Assembly: GCF_018263855.1 (NCBI RefSeq)
Contig: NZ_CP073318.1
Location: 3,906,001-3,970,000, forward strand
Reading direction: 5' to 3'
Length of the DNA: 64,000 nt
Source of the DNA: Kutzneria sp. CA-103260
GTDB taxonomy: Bacteria; Actinomycetota; Actinomycetes; Mycobacteriales; Pseudonocardiaceae
The translations under genes and the position numbers were made by a program. Under the pieces are notes generated by a model. It worked only from the letters and a program-made list of their open reading frames with translations, was not told the DNA's origin and made no database searches. Shown here one piece after another: positions 24,120 through 32,965 of this stretch (positions are counted from its first letter, which is position 1; every line of letters starts with the position of its first letter).

Positions 24120-27100
24120 TCAGGCGATCTTGTGCACCAGGTCGGTGAGGATCTGCTTGGGATCCACCTTGGGCAGGTCGAACTGCACGTCGGACAGCGA
24201 GAACGTGAACGGTTTGCCCTGCTCGTAGTGGATCGGTGCGCGAATCCCGAGCCGCAGGCCGGAGCCGTACTCCACGGCGGCCAGCTGCCAGTGCTTCTCG
24301 TACAGGTTGATGGTGGTGATGAACAGGTCCGCGCTGACCTTGACGTAGCCGTTGATGTCGAAGCGGAACTTCGGCTCGGCCGACAGGGACGCCTCGGCGT
24401 CGATCACCAAGCCGCGCTTCGGGGTCCAGTTCACCGTGACCGAGGCCTGCACCGCGCCCTCGATCCCGAGCTGGCCGCCGACCTCGAGACCGGCCTCGGC
24501 GCTGACCACCGGGATGCCCGCGCCGAGCGCGCCGCGCACGAACAGCCGCAGGCCCGCGTGCGCCGGGATGTAGAGCTGGGCCCCGCCGGTGATCGAGGTC
24601 TGGTCCTCGTGCTCCGGGTTGTACTGCACCTCCAGGCCGAGCTGGCGCAGCTGGCCGGGACCGACACCGGCGGACGCCTCCAGCCCACCCTGGATGGTGG
24701 CGAAGATGCCGATCCGCTGCCCGGCGACGGCGACGCCGACGATCGGGATGTCCAACCCGATCGAGAACAGCTGCTTGTTGACCTCCTTGGCGTCGAACAG
24801 GTTGATCGAGTCCGGCAGGGCGACCTTGCCCATGAGCTGGACGCTGCCGTCGGGTTGCAGGCGCACACCGACGGTGCCCTGCAGCCATGGCGTGATGCGG
24901 AGGGCCAGCGTGCCGCCGCCGTACAGCCGCAGCGGCGCGTTCGGCCGCGGCGAACCGGACGGCCGGCCCTGTGGGTCGATGGGCCGGTTGGTGGCGCCGA
25001 CCAGGACCGAGCCGGACAGCATGCCACGGGCGTAGGCGGCCTGGCCCTCGATGGTGAACACGCCGTCCGCGTAGGAGGCGGTCAACGTCGTGTCCACGCC
25101 GGGGATCTTCGGCCGGGCGGTGCCGCTGGCGGTGAGCTGCCACTTGTTGGTCGGCGGTTGCTTGCTGACCGTCGCGGACACGCTGCCGCCGGCGATGCCC
25201 GGGATCGTCGGCGACAGGCCGAACGTGCCGCCGATCGAGATGCCTTCCCGATCGCCGTAGCTGACCTGGAGCGTGCCGCTCTCCAGGCCGGGCACGCTCA
25301 GCTTGGCGTCGCCCGCGGCGGCGAACCGGCCGTTCTGGTAGCTGGCCTGGATGGTGGCCCGCTGCACGCCGGGCACCTTGTTGCCGCCGATGCCCAGCAC
25401 TCCCCCGATGCCCCACTCGTAGTCCGCGCCGAGCTTGTGGTAGTGGAAGTCCAGGGCCGCCGGGTCGAACAGGGACGTGTCGAAGTCCAGCTTGCCGTCC
25501 AGCGCGAAGCCCTCGCCGGAGACCTTCCCGGTCACCTGGCCGTGGGCCAGCTGCGCGAGCTGGAACCGGAGGTCGCCGCGGGCGCCGAGGCCCTTGGTGC
25601 CGGCGAAGATGGTCAGGCTCGACCCGGTGATCACGAACGGCGCCGGGGCCGGCAGGTCGTTGGGCGCGAACGTCCGCTCCAGCCGCAGCTCGTCGCCCGA
25701 CAGCACGGTGTCGATGGCCAGCTTGGCGATCAGCGGCACGGTCGGCAGCAGCCGCCCGCGGGCGACGATGCCGACGTTGTCGACCATTTCGGCGGTGTCG
25801 AACTCCAGCGGGCTGAAGCCGCGTGCCTTCAGCTTCTTGCTGACGCCCTGCAGCACCGCCTCCTCCGAGATCTGGCCGCCGAACTCGATGCCGATGCGCG
25901 GCGTGATGGCGAAGTCCAGTTCCTCGGAGGTCACGAAGTTGTTGTTGCGGAAGCCGTGGCCGAAGATCTTGCCGCCCTTGGCCCGATCCCACTGGATCCT
26001 GGTGAGCAGGAACGGAGTCCGGTAGAAGAAGTTCGGATCCGGCGTCGAGTACGTCTTCTCCCCGCTGGCGACACCCCAGGGCACCCGTCGGATGCCCTTG
26101 CCGGTGCCGGACAGGTAGATCACCAGTTCCGCGGGCGAGCCGCGCAGCCCGGCCTTGGTGACGTCCTCGGCGGTCATCGGTTCCAGCGCCTTGAGCTGCT
26201 CCCCCTTCACCGAGACCTGGTCGACGTCCCAGCTCACGTTGGGCTGGCCGGAGATCGCCAGGCCGCCGGTGACGTCGTTGATCTTCACCACGTACTGGCT
26301 GCGGGCCTCGTCCACATTGGCGGCCACCGCGGTGCCGCGTGCCCGTTCGATCGCGAGCACCGACTCCACCGCGGCGTTGATGGCGGCCTTGATGGACGAG
26401 CCGGAACTGCCGTTGGCCGCCGCCTCCAGCAGCCACAGGTTGTCGGCCGGGGTCTTGTCGTCCCCGCCGAGCTGGTACTCCAGCTTGTGGTCGATCTGGA
26501 AGACGGCGTACGCGCCGTCCTTGCTCCAGTGCGGGCGGATCGCGTCCTCGGTCAGGCTCCGCTCGTCGCCGAAGACGTACAGGTCCGGCGCCCTCTTCAG
26601 CTTGAAGTAGTAGACCTCCTTGCCGTCGACGACGAGCGCCTTGAGCGGCTTGAGCGTGTCCTTGACCCTGGCCTCGGCGCCGGTCTTGACACTGCCGCGC
26701 CAAGCCGAGAGCTGCTGCGTGCTGCGCGCTTCGCCGGTGCGTGTGGTCAGCGGCTTCTGCGCTCTGGTCCAGGCGAACTTGATGTCCGGCACCGGGATGC
26801 TGTCGATGACCAGCGTCGGCTTCGTCGAACCGGACTGCGGCGGCTCGAGTTTGCCGGTCGCGGCGGTCCCGGCGCGGGCCTGGCGGTGCACGGTGTGGCC
26901 CTGGTGCTTGAGGACGTGGGTGACCTCGTGGGCCATCAGGGCCAGGTCGTACGGGGAGGCGTCGCTGGCCAGGAAGATGTGGTCGCCACGGGTGACAGCA
27001 CGGGCGTGCAGGGCGCGGACTGCGGTGTCGGACTGGGCGTCGTGGTGCACGACGACGTGGCTGAGGTCGGCCTTGAGCCTGGCTTCGAGGGTGCCACGGG

Positions 27101-27839
27101 TGGGCTGGGGAATGGGCTGCCCGGGGCCGGGGTGGTCGAGGATCGACGCGGCAGCGGGGCCGGCGGGGGGGGGGTGGGTGGGCGCGACGGGATGCGGCGC
27201 GCTCGTGGTGTGCGGGGCGGTGCCGGTGGTGTGCGGGGCGGCAGCGGTGTGTGGGGCGGTGGCGGTGTGTGGGGCGGTGGCAGTGTTCGGCGTGTTGGTG
27301 GTGTGAGGCGCAGTCGTGGTGTTCGGCGCGGCGGCGGTGTGCGGGGTGGCGGCCGGGGGCTTGGTGGGCTGGTCGTGGGCGGCGATGGTGCGGTGGACGA
27401 CGTCGGGGTCGCCGTGCACGGTGCTGGGGTCGCCGACGATCTTGGTGGGGTCGCCGGGGGCGGGACCGGCGTGGTCGTGGGGGTGGGCGGGCTGGTCGCC
27501 GGTGACCTTCTTGGCGACGGCCTCGGCCTCCTTCTCGGCGGCGTCCTCGGGGTGGCTGACGGGGACACCGGCGGGGTGCTTGTCGGCGGCGGGGTCGCGG
27601 GTGGCCCGTAGCAGGCGGTTGGTCTGCTGGTTGCCGACGGACTGTTGGAGGGCGGCGGCCTGGCCGGCGGGGGTCGCGGACTTGTCGGTGGGTTTCTTGT
27701 CGTCAGCGGACTTCTTGTCACCAGCGTGGTCGCGGGCGGGGCCGGTGTGCTGTTCGGGGGCGGGCGGCTGGACGGTCGGGGCGGGGGGCTTGTCCTGCTT
27801 CTTGTCGCCGGCCTGGACCTGAGTCTTCTCGTCACCCAT
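24120..27839 (-). CDS. eCIS-associated DUF4157 protein with an HNH-like motif; candidate effector
   Basis: 1,239 aa. Residues 1-130 are a Lys/Asp/Pro-rich disordered head; about 160-225 are low-complexity (P-H-T repeats). A DUF4157 domain follows, with a zinc-metalloprotease-type HEVTH at 304-308. Residues about 445-485 (QIDHKLEYQLGGDD, then NLWLLEAAANGSSGSSI) resemble HNH-type nuclease motifs found in polymorphic toxins. From about 480 on, the protein is beta-rich with repeats built on IPG and SYxDG. DUF4157 marks cargo or cargo-leader proteins of contractile injection systems. A run of 10 G (27165-27174) lies in the coding region. Confidence 0.82.
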   Translation of the reverse strand: MGDEKTQVQAGDKKQDKPPAPTVQPPAPEQHTGPARDHAGDKKSADDKKPTDKSATPAGQAAALQQSVGNQQTNRLLRATRDPAADKHPAGVPVSHPEDAAEKEAEAVAKKVTGDQPAHPHDHAGPAPGDPTKIVGDPSTVHGDPDVVHRTIAAHDQPTKPPAATPHTAAAPNTTTAPHTTNTPNTATAPHTATAPHTAAAPHTTGTAPHTTSAPHPVAPTHPPPAGPAAASILDHPGPGQPIPQPTRGTLEARLKADLSHVVVHHDAQSDTAVRALHARAVTRGDHIFLASDASPYDLALMAHEVTHVLKHQGHTVHRQARAGTAATGKLEPPQSGSTKPTLVIDSIPVPDIKFAWTRAQKPLTTRTGEARSTQQLSAWRGSVKTGAEARVKDTLKPLKALVVDGKEVYYFKLKRAPDLYVFGDERSLTEDAIRPHWSKDGAYAVFQIDHKLEYQLGGDDKTPADNLWLLEAAANGSSGSSIKAAINAAVESVLAIERARGTAVAANVDEARSQYVVKINDVTGGLAISGQPNVSWDVDQVSVKGEQLKALEPMTAEDVTKAGLRGSPAELVIYLSGTGKGIRRVPWGVASGEKTYSTPDPNFFYRTPFLLTRIQWDRAKGGKIFGHGFRNNNFVTSEELDFAITPRIGIEFGGQISEEAVLQGVSKKLKARGFSPLEFDTAEMVDNVGIVARGRLLPTVPLIAKLAIDTVLSGDELRLERTFAPNDLPAPAPFVITGSSLTIFAGTKGLGARGDLRFQLAQLAHGQVTGKVSGEGFALDGKLDFDTSLFDPAALDFHYHKLGADYEWGIGGVLGIGGNKVPGVQRATIQASYQNGRFAAAGDAKLSVPGLESGTLQVSYGDREGISIGGTFGLSPTIPGIAGGSVSATVSKQPPTNKWQLTASGTARPKIPGVDTTLTASYADGVFTIEGQAAYARGMLSGSVLVGATNRPIDPQGRPSGSPRPNAPLRLYGGGTLALRITPWLQGTVGVRLQPDGSVQLMGKVALPDSINLFDAKEVNKQLFSIGLDIPIVGVAVAGQRIGIFATIQGGLEASAGVGPGQLRQLGLEVQYNPEHEDQTSITGGAQLYIPAHAGLRLFVRGALGAGIPVVSAEAGLEVGGQLGIEGAVQASVTVNWTPKRGLVIDAEASLSAEPKFRFDINGYVKVSADLFITTINLYEKHWQLAAVEYGSGLRLGIRAPIHYEQGKPFTFSLSDVQFDLPKVDPKQILTDLVHKIA
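27165..27380 (-). repeat. Low-complexity P/H/T/A repeat tract with a 10-base homopolymer
   Basis: This part of the DUF4157 gene encodes irregular repeats of APHT/APNT-type units. Its right end abuts the disordered head and its left end is a run of ten G (ten C in the coding strand) at 27165-27174, encoding prolines. Such tracts are prone to length change by slippage. Confidence 0.7.
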
Positions 27840-27845
27840 GACCTC

Positions 27846-30029
27846 TCACCAACCTCCGTTGCCGGCGAGCAGTTCGCGCTCCACCCAGCCGTAGAAGGGC
27901 CGGCCGAACTCGCCGGGAGTGACGGGCAGGCCGAGTTTCTGGTACTCGCGGCCGACGGAGATCACCAGGTCGCGCACGCCCACGGCGGAGGCGGCGGGAT
28001 CGGAGCGCAGGGCGCGGAAGGCGGCGTCGAGCACGATGTTCTTGATGCTGCCGCCGGACATCGGGAACCGGGCGGCCAGTTCGGCGAGCTCGTCGCCGTC
28101 GGGATAGCGCATGCCGGCGGGGAACATGCCCTGCCAGATCCGCAGGCGGGCGTCGGCGTCGGGCGCGGGGAAGTCGACCACGGCGTGCAGCCGGCGCAGG
28201 AACGCGGTGTCAATGTTCTGCCGCAGATTGGACGCGAGCACGACGACGCCGCGGAACTCCTCGACGCGTTGCAGCAGGAACGCCATCTCGACGTTGGCCC
28301 AGCGGTCCCGCGCCTCCTTGACCTCACCGCGCTTGGCGAACAGGGCGTCGGCCTCGTCGAAGAACACCATGGCGTTGGACCGCTCGGCGTCGGCGAACAC
28401 CCGGTCCAGGTTCTTCTCGGTCTCCCCCACGTACTTGCTGGCCACCGCGGACAGGTCCACTTTGTACAGATCGGCGCCCTGCTCGCGGGCCAGCAGCTCG
28501 GCGGCCATCGTCTTGCCGGTGCCGGACCCGCCGGTGAACATCGCCACCACACCACGCCCGAGGCTGAGCCGACGGTCGAAGCCGAGCTCCCCGTACACCT
28601 TGCCGCGCAAGCCGATCCGGGCCCGCAACTCCTCCAGCTGCCGACGGTTCGGGTCGGGCAGCACGAGGTCGTCGAAGCCCAGTTCGGTGCGCGGCTCGAT
28701 ACGCCGGGCGAACGCCACCAGCCGCCGACCGGACTGCCGCCGGCAGCCCTCGAACAGGTCGTCGGCGCGCAGCCTCGGCACGGCTGGATCACGCAGCCGG
28801 GCCACGCCGATGGCGCTGCCGATGGAGTCCACCAGCTGACCGGCGGTCAGCTGAAACGTGTTGGCGAGTAGGTCGGCGAGGTGCTCGCGGCGCGGCCGGG
28901 GCGGCTCGAACGCGGCGTCCGGCGGCAGCAGGGCCAGCCACAATCGCTGCCGCTGCGCGAAATTCGGCGCGGCGAGGTCTATGCGCACGAAACGGCCGCT
29001 CGACACGACACCGGCCGGATCCCACGGGGTCGAGCTGGTGATCAGCGTGCGGCCGGGGAACCGGTCGATGGCCTCGACCAGGGTCGTCCACTGTTCGGCG
29101 TGTTCGTCCTCCAGCAACCGGTCCGCACCGAGCCAGCAGACCACGGCGTTGCGCAGCAGGGCCTCACGGTGACACAGGTCGACCACGAGCGGCCATGAAC
29201 CACGCAGCGCGGCCCGTACGTCGACCAGCATCATGGGCAGCCGGGCGTCGGCGCAGAGCGCGGTCGCGATGCTGCGCCGACCCGATCCGTATGGTCCGTG
29301 CAGGAAAACCACCGCGCCTTCGGGGCGCGAGCGCAGCCAGCCGGCGAGTCCACGGAGTTCGTCGCGATGGTCGGCGGCGAGTACCAGTTCGTCCAGCCCG
29401 GCAAAGGGTTCGTCGACGGTCAGCATGCCGGCCAGCCGGTCGTCGACGGTGTCGTCGCCGAGCAGGTGCCCGACGATCCGGGGATCGATCCGCAACTCCC
29501 CCGCCGGGCCGATGTCCACGAGGTGGTGCCGGATCAGCGGCGCCGAGGCGGCGAAGATTCCGTCTCGGTGGGATGACTCCACGATCCGCAACGCGAGATC
29601 GACAGTCGGCGCGGACGCGGTGGCGTTGTCGAGCAGGTAGCCGAACAGCCGCCGACGACGGGAGTCCACATGCGACAACAGACAGAGCAGCAGCACGTCC
29701 AGCTCACGGCGATCCAGCCCGAAACGTGCGCAGAACGCTGGTAACCGCAAGGGAACCGCGCTCTCGTCGACGGTCGCGTCGATGAGCTCCAGCGCCCGCG
29801 CGGCGGCCTCGATGTGCTCCTGCACAACGGCCGGCACTTCCACCACACCGAACGGCAAGGCGAGGTAACGGTCGATCTCCGTCTCCGCGATGCTCGGCAG
29901 CCCCCATTGGTCACCCGGCTTGGTGGCCCCGATGTCCGCGCGGAACCACTCGACCTGGGCACGCACCAACAGGTCCACCCGGGCGAGTTCGTCGGTGAGG
30001 TGGGCGGCGCTGTCTGGGTATCCGGTCAT
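27846..30029 (-). CDS. eCIS AAA+ ATPase (Afp15/Pvc15-like)
   Basis: 727 aa from ATG 30029, overlapping the previous stop (ATGA). The C-terminal AAA+ module has Walker A GGSGTGKT (about residues 502-509), Walker B AMVFFDEADALF, sensor 1 VVLASNL and arginine-finger region FLRRLHAVVDFP. A less conserved ATPase-like segment (FLHGPYGSGRRSIA) precedes it, giving the two-part layout of eCIS ATPases. Afp15-type ATPases are needed for particle assembly. Its place next to the Afp14-position gene matches the Afp/PVC order. Confidence 0.9.
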   Translation of the reverse strand: MTGYPDSAAHLTDELARVDLLVRAQVEWFRADIGATKPGDQWGLPSIAETEIDRYLALPFGVVEVPAVVQEHIEAAARALELIDATVDESAVPLRLPAFCARFGLDRRELDVLLLCLLSHVDSRRRRLFGYLLDNATASAPTVDLALRIVESSHRDGIFAASAPLIRHHLVDIGPAGELRIDPRIVGHLLGDDTVDDRLAGMLTVDEPFAGLDELVLAADHRDELRGLAGWLRSRPEGAVVFLHGPYGSGRRSIATALCADARLPMMLVDVRAALRGSWPLVVDLCHREALLRNAVVCWLGADRLLEDEHAEQWTTLVEAIDRFPGRTLITSSTPWDPAGVVSSGRFVRIDLAAPNFAQRQRLWLALLPPDAAFEPPRPRREHLADLLANTFQLTAGQLVDSIGSAIGVARLRDPAVPRLRADDLFEGCRRQSGRRLVAFARRIEPRTELGFDDLVLPDPNRRQLEELRARIGLRGKVYGELGFDRRLSLGRGVVAMFTGGSGTGKTMAAELLAREQGADLYKVDLSAVASKYVGETEKNLDRVFADAERSNAMVFFDEADALFAKRGEVKEARDRWANVEMAFLLQRVEEFRGVVVLASNLRQNIDTAFLRRLHAVVDFPAPDADARLRIWQGMFPAGMRYPDGDELAELAARFPMSGGSIKNIVLDAAFRALRSDPAASAVGVRDLVISVGREYQKLGLPVTPGEFGRPFYGWVERELLAGNGGW

Positions 30030-31678
30030 GAGAAGTCCATCCGATACGTCACGGTCCGGCCGCCCAGCCACGACACGGCCTCCAGCGGGCGGTCGTAACC
30101 GGCCATCGTCACGACCACGTCCAGTGGCCGTGGCACCAGCTCGACGGTGATTTCCCGGTCCGTCCAACGGATTCGGCCCGGTCGCTGGACGAAGTTGGCC
30201 AGCAGGTAGCCGGTGCTGGACGCGGCGAACCGGCCGAGCCAGCGGGCCCAGGCCCGCAGCACCGCGACGGCCATCAACTCCACCACATCCTCACACGGGT
30301 CCAATTCGTCCATGCGCTGTGCCTGCACGGCCGCCACCAGTTCGGCACGCACGGCATCACACTCGACGGCCGTCCAGGCCAATTCCTCGTGGGGAGCGGT
30401 CGTTCGCAGGCCGGCAAACGCCCGCACGGCCGGGTCATCGGGCGACGCACCGGTCAACCACGACGCCACCGCCAGCAATGCCGCCGGCAACGCGTCGGAC
30501 TGGCCGGCCCGGGCGAGCACCGCCGGCAGCCGCAGATCGGCGACCGCACGGAGCAGCAACAACAGTCCGGCACAAGGGCTTTCCTCGAACTCCACCGGCT
30601 CCCGATCCAGAGCTCCAGTCCCGGTCAGACGGGCCACCACGGACTCGACCAGGCGGTCATCCGTCCATTCCGGACGTTCCGCGGCGAGCGCGGCGCGGAC
30701 CAGGAGCGCCGCCCGCGGCCCCGGTCCGGCGGTCAACACCGCGGCACGCAGCCACTGAGTGCCGGCCAGCATTTCCTGCACCGCATCCGAGATCACGCGC
30801 TCACGGCCGTTCGCGACGATACCGACGGTCAGACCGCTGGCCAGCAGTGGGAGGTCCAGCCAGTCGAAGTGTGCGCGCAGTTCCGCCGGGGGCGGTCCGG
30901 ACGGACGGAGAAGTTCGCCCCGTCCGGTCAGGTAGCGCAGGATGTCCACGACCACCACGGTCAACGCGGCCGGACTCCGCCAGTCGGGCACTGGTCGCGA
31001 ACGCCACACCCGAGCCACGTCCACAGTGGACATCGGGTCGGCGGCCCACAGCGACCAGGTGTCGGCGACATGCACCGCAGCGACGATCAGCGGCCACAAG
31101 CCGGAAACGTCGTCGCCGGCCGACGGGACCACCGTGGCCCGGGCGACCAGCTCGGCCAGTTCGTCGTCGGACACCGCGTTCAACACCTCCAGCAGCCGCT
31201 CGTGCCGACACAGCGCCGCCAACACCGGCATCATCGGCCGATCGAGGAGCAGCCCCAGCACAGCCTCGCCGGACGGCCGCTCGTGCCACGGTTCGAACGC
31301 GCGGAAATACCAGTGCCGTGCGGCTTCCCCGCGAACGTGATCGGCGAGGTAGCGGGCCACATAATCGGCTTCGTCGTCGAACTGCACGAGATTCACGCCG
31401 TCGCCGGGATCTTCGGCGACAGCGGTGACGACAGCGGTCGCCAGCGCCGCAGCCCAGTGCCGCGCGGCATCCGGGCTGTCGGCACGCAAGGCGAACTCGG
31501 CCCGCACGTCGCGCAGCACCCACACTGTTTCGGCATCGCCGTAGACGGCATCGAGCATCGTGCCGAGCAGCGCCGGCAGTTCCAGACGGGCCACCGTGTC
31601 CAGGCGCCCGGCGGCGGCTGTCGCCGCGACACCGCGCGTGAGGTACTCGCAACTCAGCTCGGCGATGCTGCCGTCCAT
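30026..31678 (-). CDS. eCIS Afp14-position protein, probable tape measure
   Basis: 550 aa, largely helical and Ala/Leu/Arg-rich, with no signal peptide. It lies directly upstream of the AAA+ ATPase, the position of the tape-measure protein Afp14/Pvc14. The C-terminal segment (NFVQRPGRIRWTD, VELVPRPLDVVVTM) resembles the end of the contractile-injection tape-measure family. Assignment rests on position and this weak similarity. At 550 aa it is shorter than many tape-measure proteins, which would suit a short particle. It overlaps the ATPase start by 4 bp. Confidence 0.62.
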   Translation of the reverse strand: MDGSIAELSCEYLTRGVAATAAAGRLDTVARLELPALLGTMLDAVYGDAETVWVLRDVRAEFALRADSPDAARHWAAALATAVVTAVAEDPGDGVNLVQFDDEADYVARYLADHVRGEAARHWYFRAFEPWHERPSGEAVLGLLLDRPMMPVLAALCRHERLLEVLNAVSDDELAELVARATVVPSAGDDVSGLWPLIVAAVHVADTWSLWAADPMSTVDVARVWRSRPVPDWRSPAALTVVVVDILRYLTGRGELLRPSGPPPAELRAHFDWLDLPLLASGLTVGIVANGRERVISDAVQEMLAGTQWLRAAVLTAGPGPRAALLVRAALAAERPEWTDDRLVESVVARLTGTGALDREPVEFEESPCAGLLLLLRAVADLRLPAVLARAGQSDALPAALLAVASWLTGASPDDPAVRAFAGLRTTAPHEELAWTAVECDAVRAELVAAVQAQRMDELDPCEDVVELMAVAVLRAWARWLGRFAASSTGYLLANFVQRPGRIRWTDREITVELVPRPLDVVVTMAGYDRPLEAVSWLGGRTVTYRMDFS

Positions 31679-31681
31679 GGC

Positions 31682-32950
31682 TCAGCCCTCCGCGGTCAGG
31701 TGCTGGGTGAGCGTGGTCGCGGCCGGCGGGAAGTTCTGCCGCAGCAGGTTCGCCACCTCCTGCAACAGATCCGGGTCGGCGGCCAGGGCCACCGCGACCG
31801 CGCCGGCCGTCGACGTCGACTGCGGCCGGTACAGCCGGGCCGCCACGCCGGCGGCGCTGCTGAAGCCGCTCAGCATGGTGCCGGTGGTCAGCGACCGTGT
31901 GGCCTGGTCCGCGGCCTGCGCCTGCACGGCGCCGGACGTGATGATCTTGCCGACGACGTTCAGCGTGCCGTGCACGGTCACCGTGTTGTCGCCGCCGACG
32001 GTCAGGCACGGCGTGAACACGTTCTGGTCCGACCAGGTCCCGACGACCAGCGAGTTCTCCTTGCCCGGCGGCAGTTCCACCCGCAGCTCGCGCTGGTCGC
32101 CCTCCTTCGTCCCGTAGAGCTGCCACGGCTGTGGGTTGGCGACCGGGGCCGAGGACGCGGCCGGGAAGCTCAGCGCTCCGTCGTCGATGCGCAACTCCCC
32201 CTGCACGGTGAGGCCGCCGTGCGTGGTGGTCGTGCCGTCTGCGGCAATGTCGAAAAGGTCACCCGGCCCGCGCAGCGCCAACCGGTTCTGGTCGCCGACG
32301 GCGGTCGGACCGAGATCGAGATGGACCGTGCCGTTCGGATGGGCCACCGACGACGCGACCAGGCCCGCGTATCGCCGTCCCGACCCGTCCACGGTGACCG
32401 AGCCGGCCGCCCCGGTTCGGCGAACCCGCCCGAGCAGCACCGGCCACGGATGGTCCTCCTCGGGCGCGGTGCGCTCCGGCCCGAACGCGAGATCACCGTC
32501 CGGCACGCCCGGCGGGTGGGTCGCGTCGACGGCATCGTCAGCCTCGCTGACGATCAGCCGCGGCAGCTCCTGCCAGCGGTAGAAGGCCGTCGCATCGGCG
32601 CCGCAGGCCGCGTAGCCGGCGGGCGCGACATCCGAGCCGATCCGGTCGTAGACCAGCCAGACGTCGTACGCGGTCTCCCCCGTCACCGGCGCGGGCGGCA
32701 GCGCGGGCACGCTCATCCGCTGGATCACCACGACCTCCCGGCCGTAGCCGTCGACCGCGAGGCCGGGCTCGACGGCGAGGGCGCCGGTGGCCGTGCCGAG
32801 CGCCAGCCCGTGCACGATGCCCCAGCTGTGCCCGGCGATGTCGTGCCGCCGCCGCATCGCGACGTGGTAGGACTGCTCGTCGGTGAAGTCCTGCGGGCGC
32901 AGGAACTGGCGGTCGAAGTACCGCACCCGGACGATCCGGTCCGCGTCCAC
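31682..32950 (-). CDS. eCIS fibre-like protein 4 (WGxxxGL-module family)
   Basis: 422 aa from GTG 32950, five bases after GGAGG; a GTG six bases earlier abuts the ribosome-binding site. The N-terminal module (RVRYFDRQFLRPQDF, MRRRHDIAGHSWGIVHGLAL, VEPGLAVDGYGREVVV) is shared with the next three upstream genes. The C-terminal half has beta-solenoid or fibre-like phrases (NTVTVHGTLNVVGKI). Probably a structural or receptor-binding part attached to the baseplate. No experimentally characterised relative is known to me. Confidence 0.68.
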   Translation of the reverse strand: MDADRIVRVRYFDRQFLRPQDFTDEQSYHVAMRRRHDIAGHSWGIVHGLALGTATGALAVEPGLAVDGYGREVVVIQRMSVPALPPAPVTGETAYDVWLVYDRIGSDVAPAGYAACGADATAFYRWQELPRLIVSEADDAVDATHPPGVPDGDLAFGPERTAPEEDHPWPVLLGRVRRTGAAGSVTVDGSGRRYAGLVASSVAHPNGTVHLDLGPTAVGDQNRLALRGPGDLFDIAADGTTTTHGGLTVQGELRIDDGALSFPAASSAPVANPQPWQLYGTKEGDQRELRVELPPGKENSLVVGTWSDQNVFTPCLTVGGDNTVTVHGTLNVVGKIITSGAVQAQAADQATRSLTTGTMLSGFSSAAGVAARLYRPQSTSTAGAVAVALAADPDLLQEVANLLRQNFPPAATTLTQHLTAEG

Positions 32951-32965
32951 GGTCACCTCCGGTGA

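Noticed and set aside
24132..27611. A 1,159-codon plus-strand frame opposite the DUF4157 gene
   Set aside because: It is the antisense shadow of a high-G+C gene: low-complexity Gly/Arg/Val composition, no domain, while the minus-strand frame has clear DUF4157 motifs.
30389..32965. An 858-codon plus-strand frame opposite the Afp14-position and fibre genes
   Set aside because: Its composition (Arg/Gly/Gln/His-rich with no motif) is typical of antisense shadow frames, and the minus-strand genes overlap and fit the operon.
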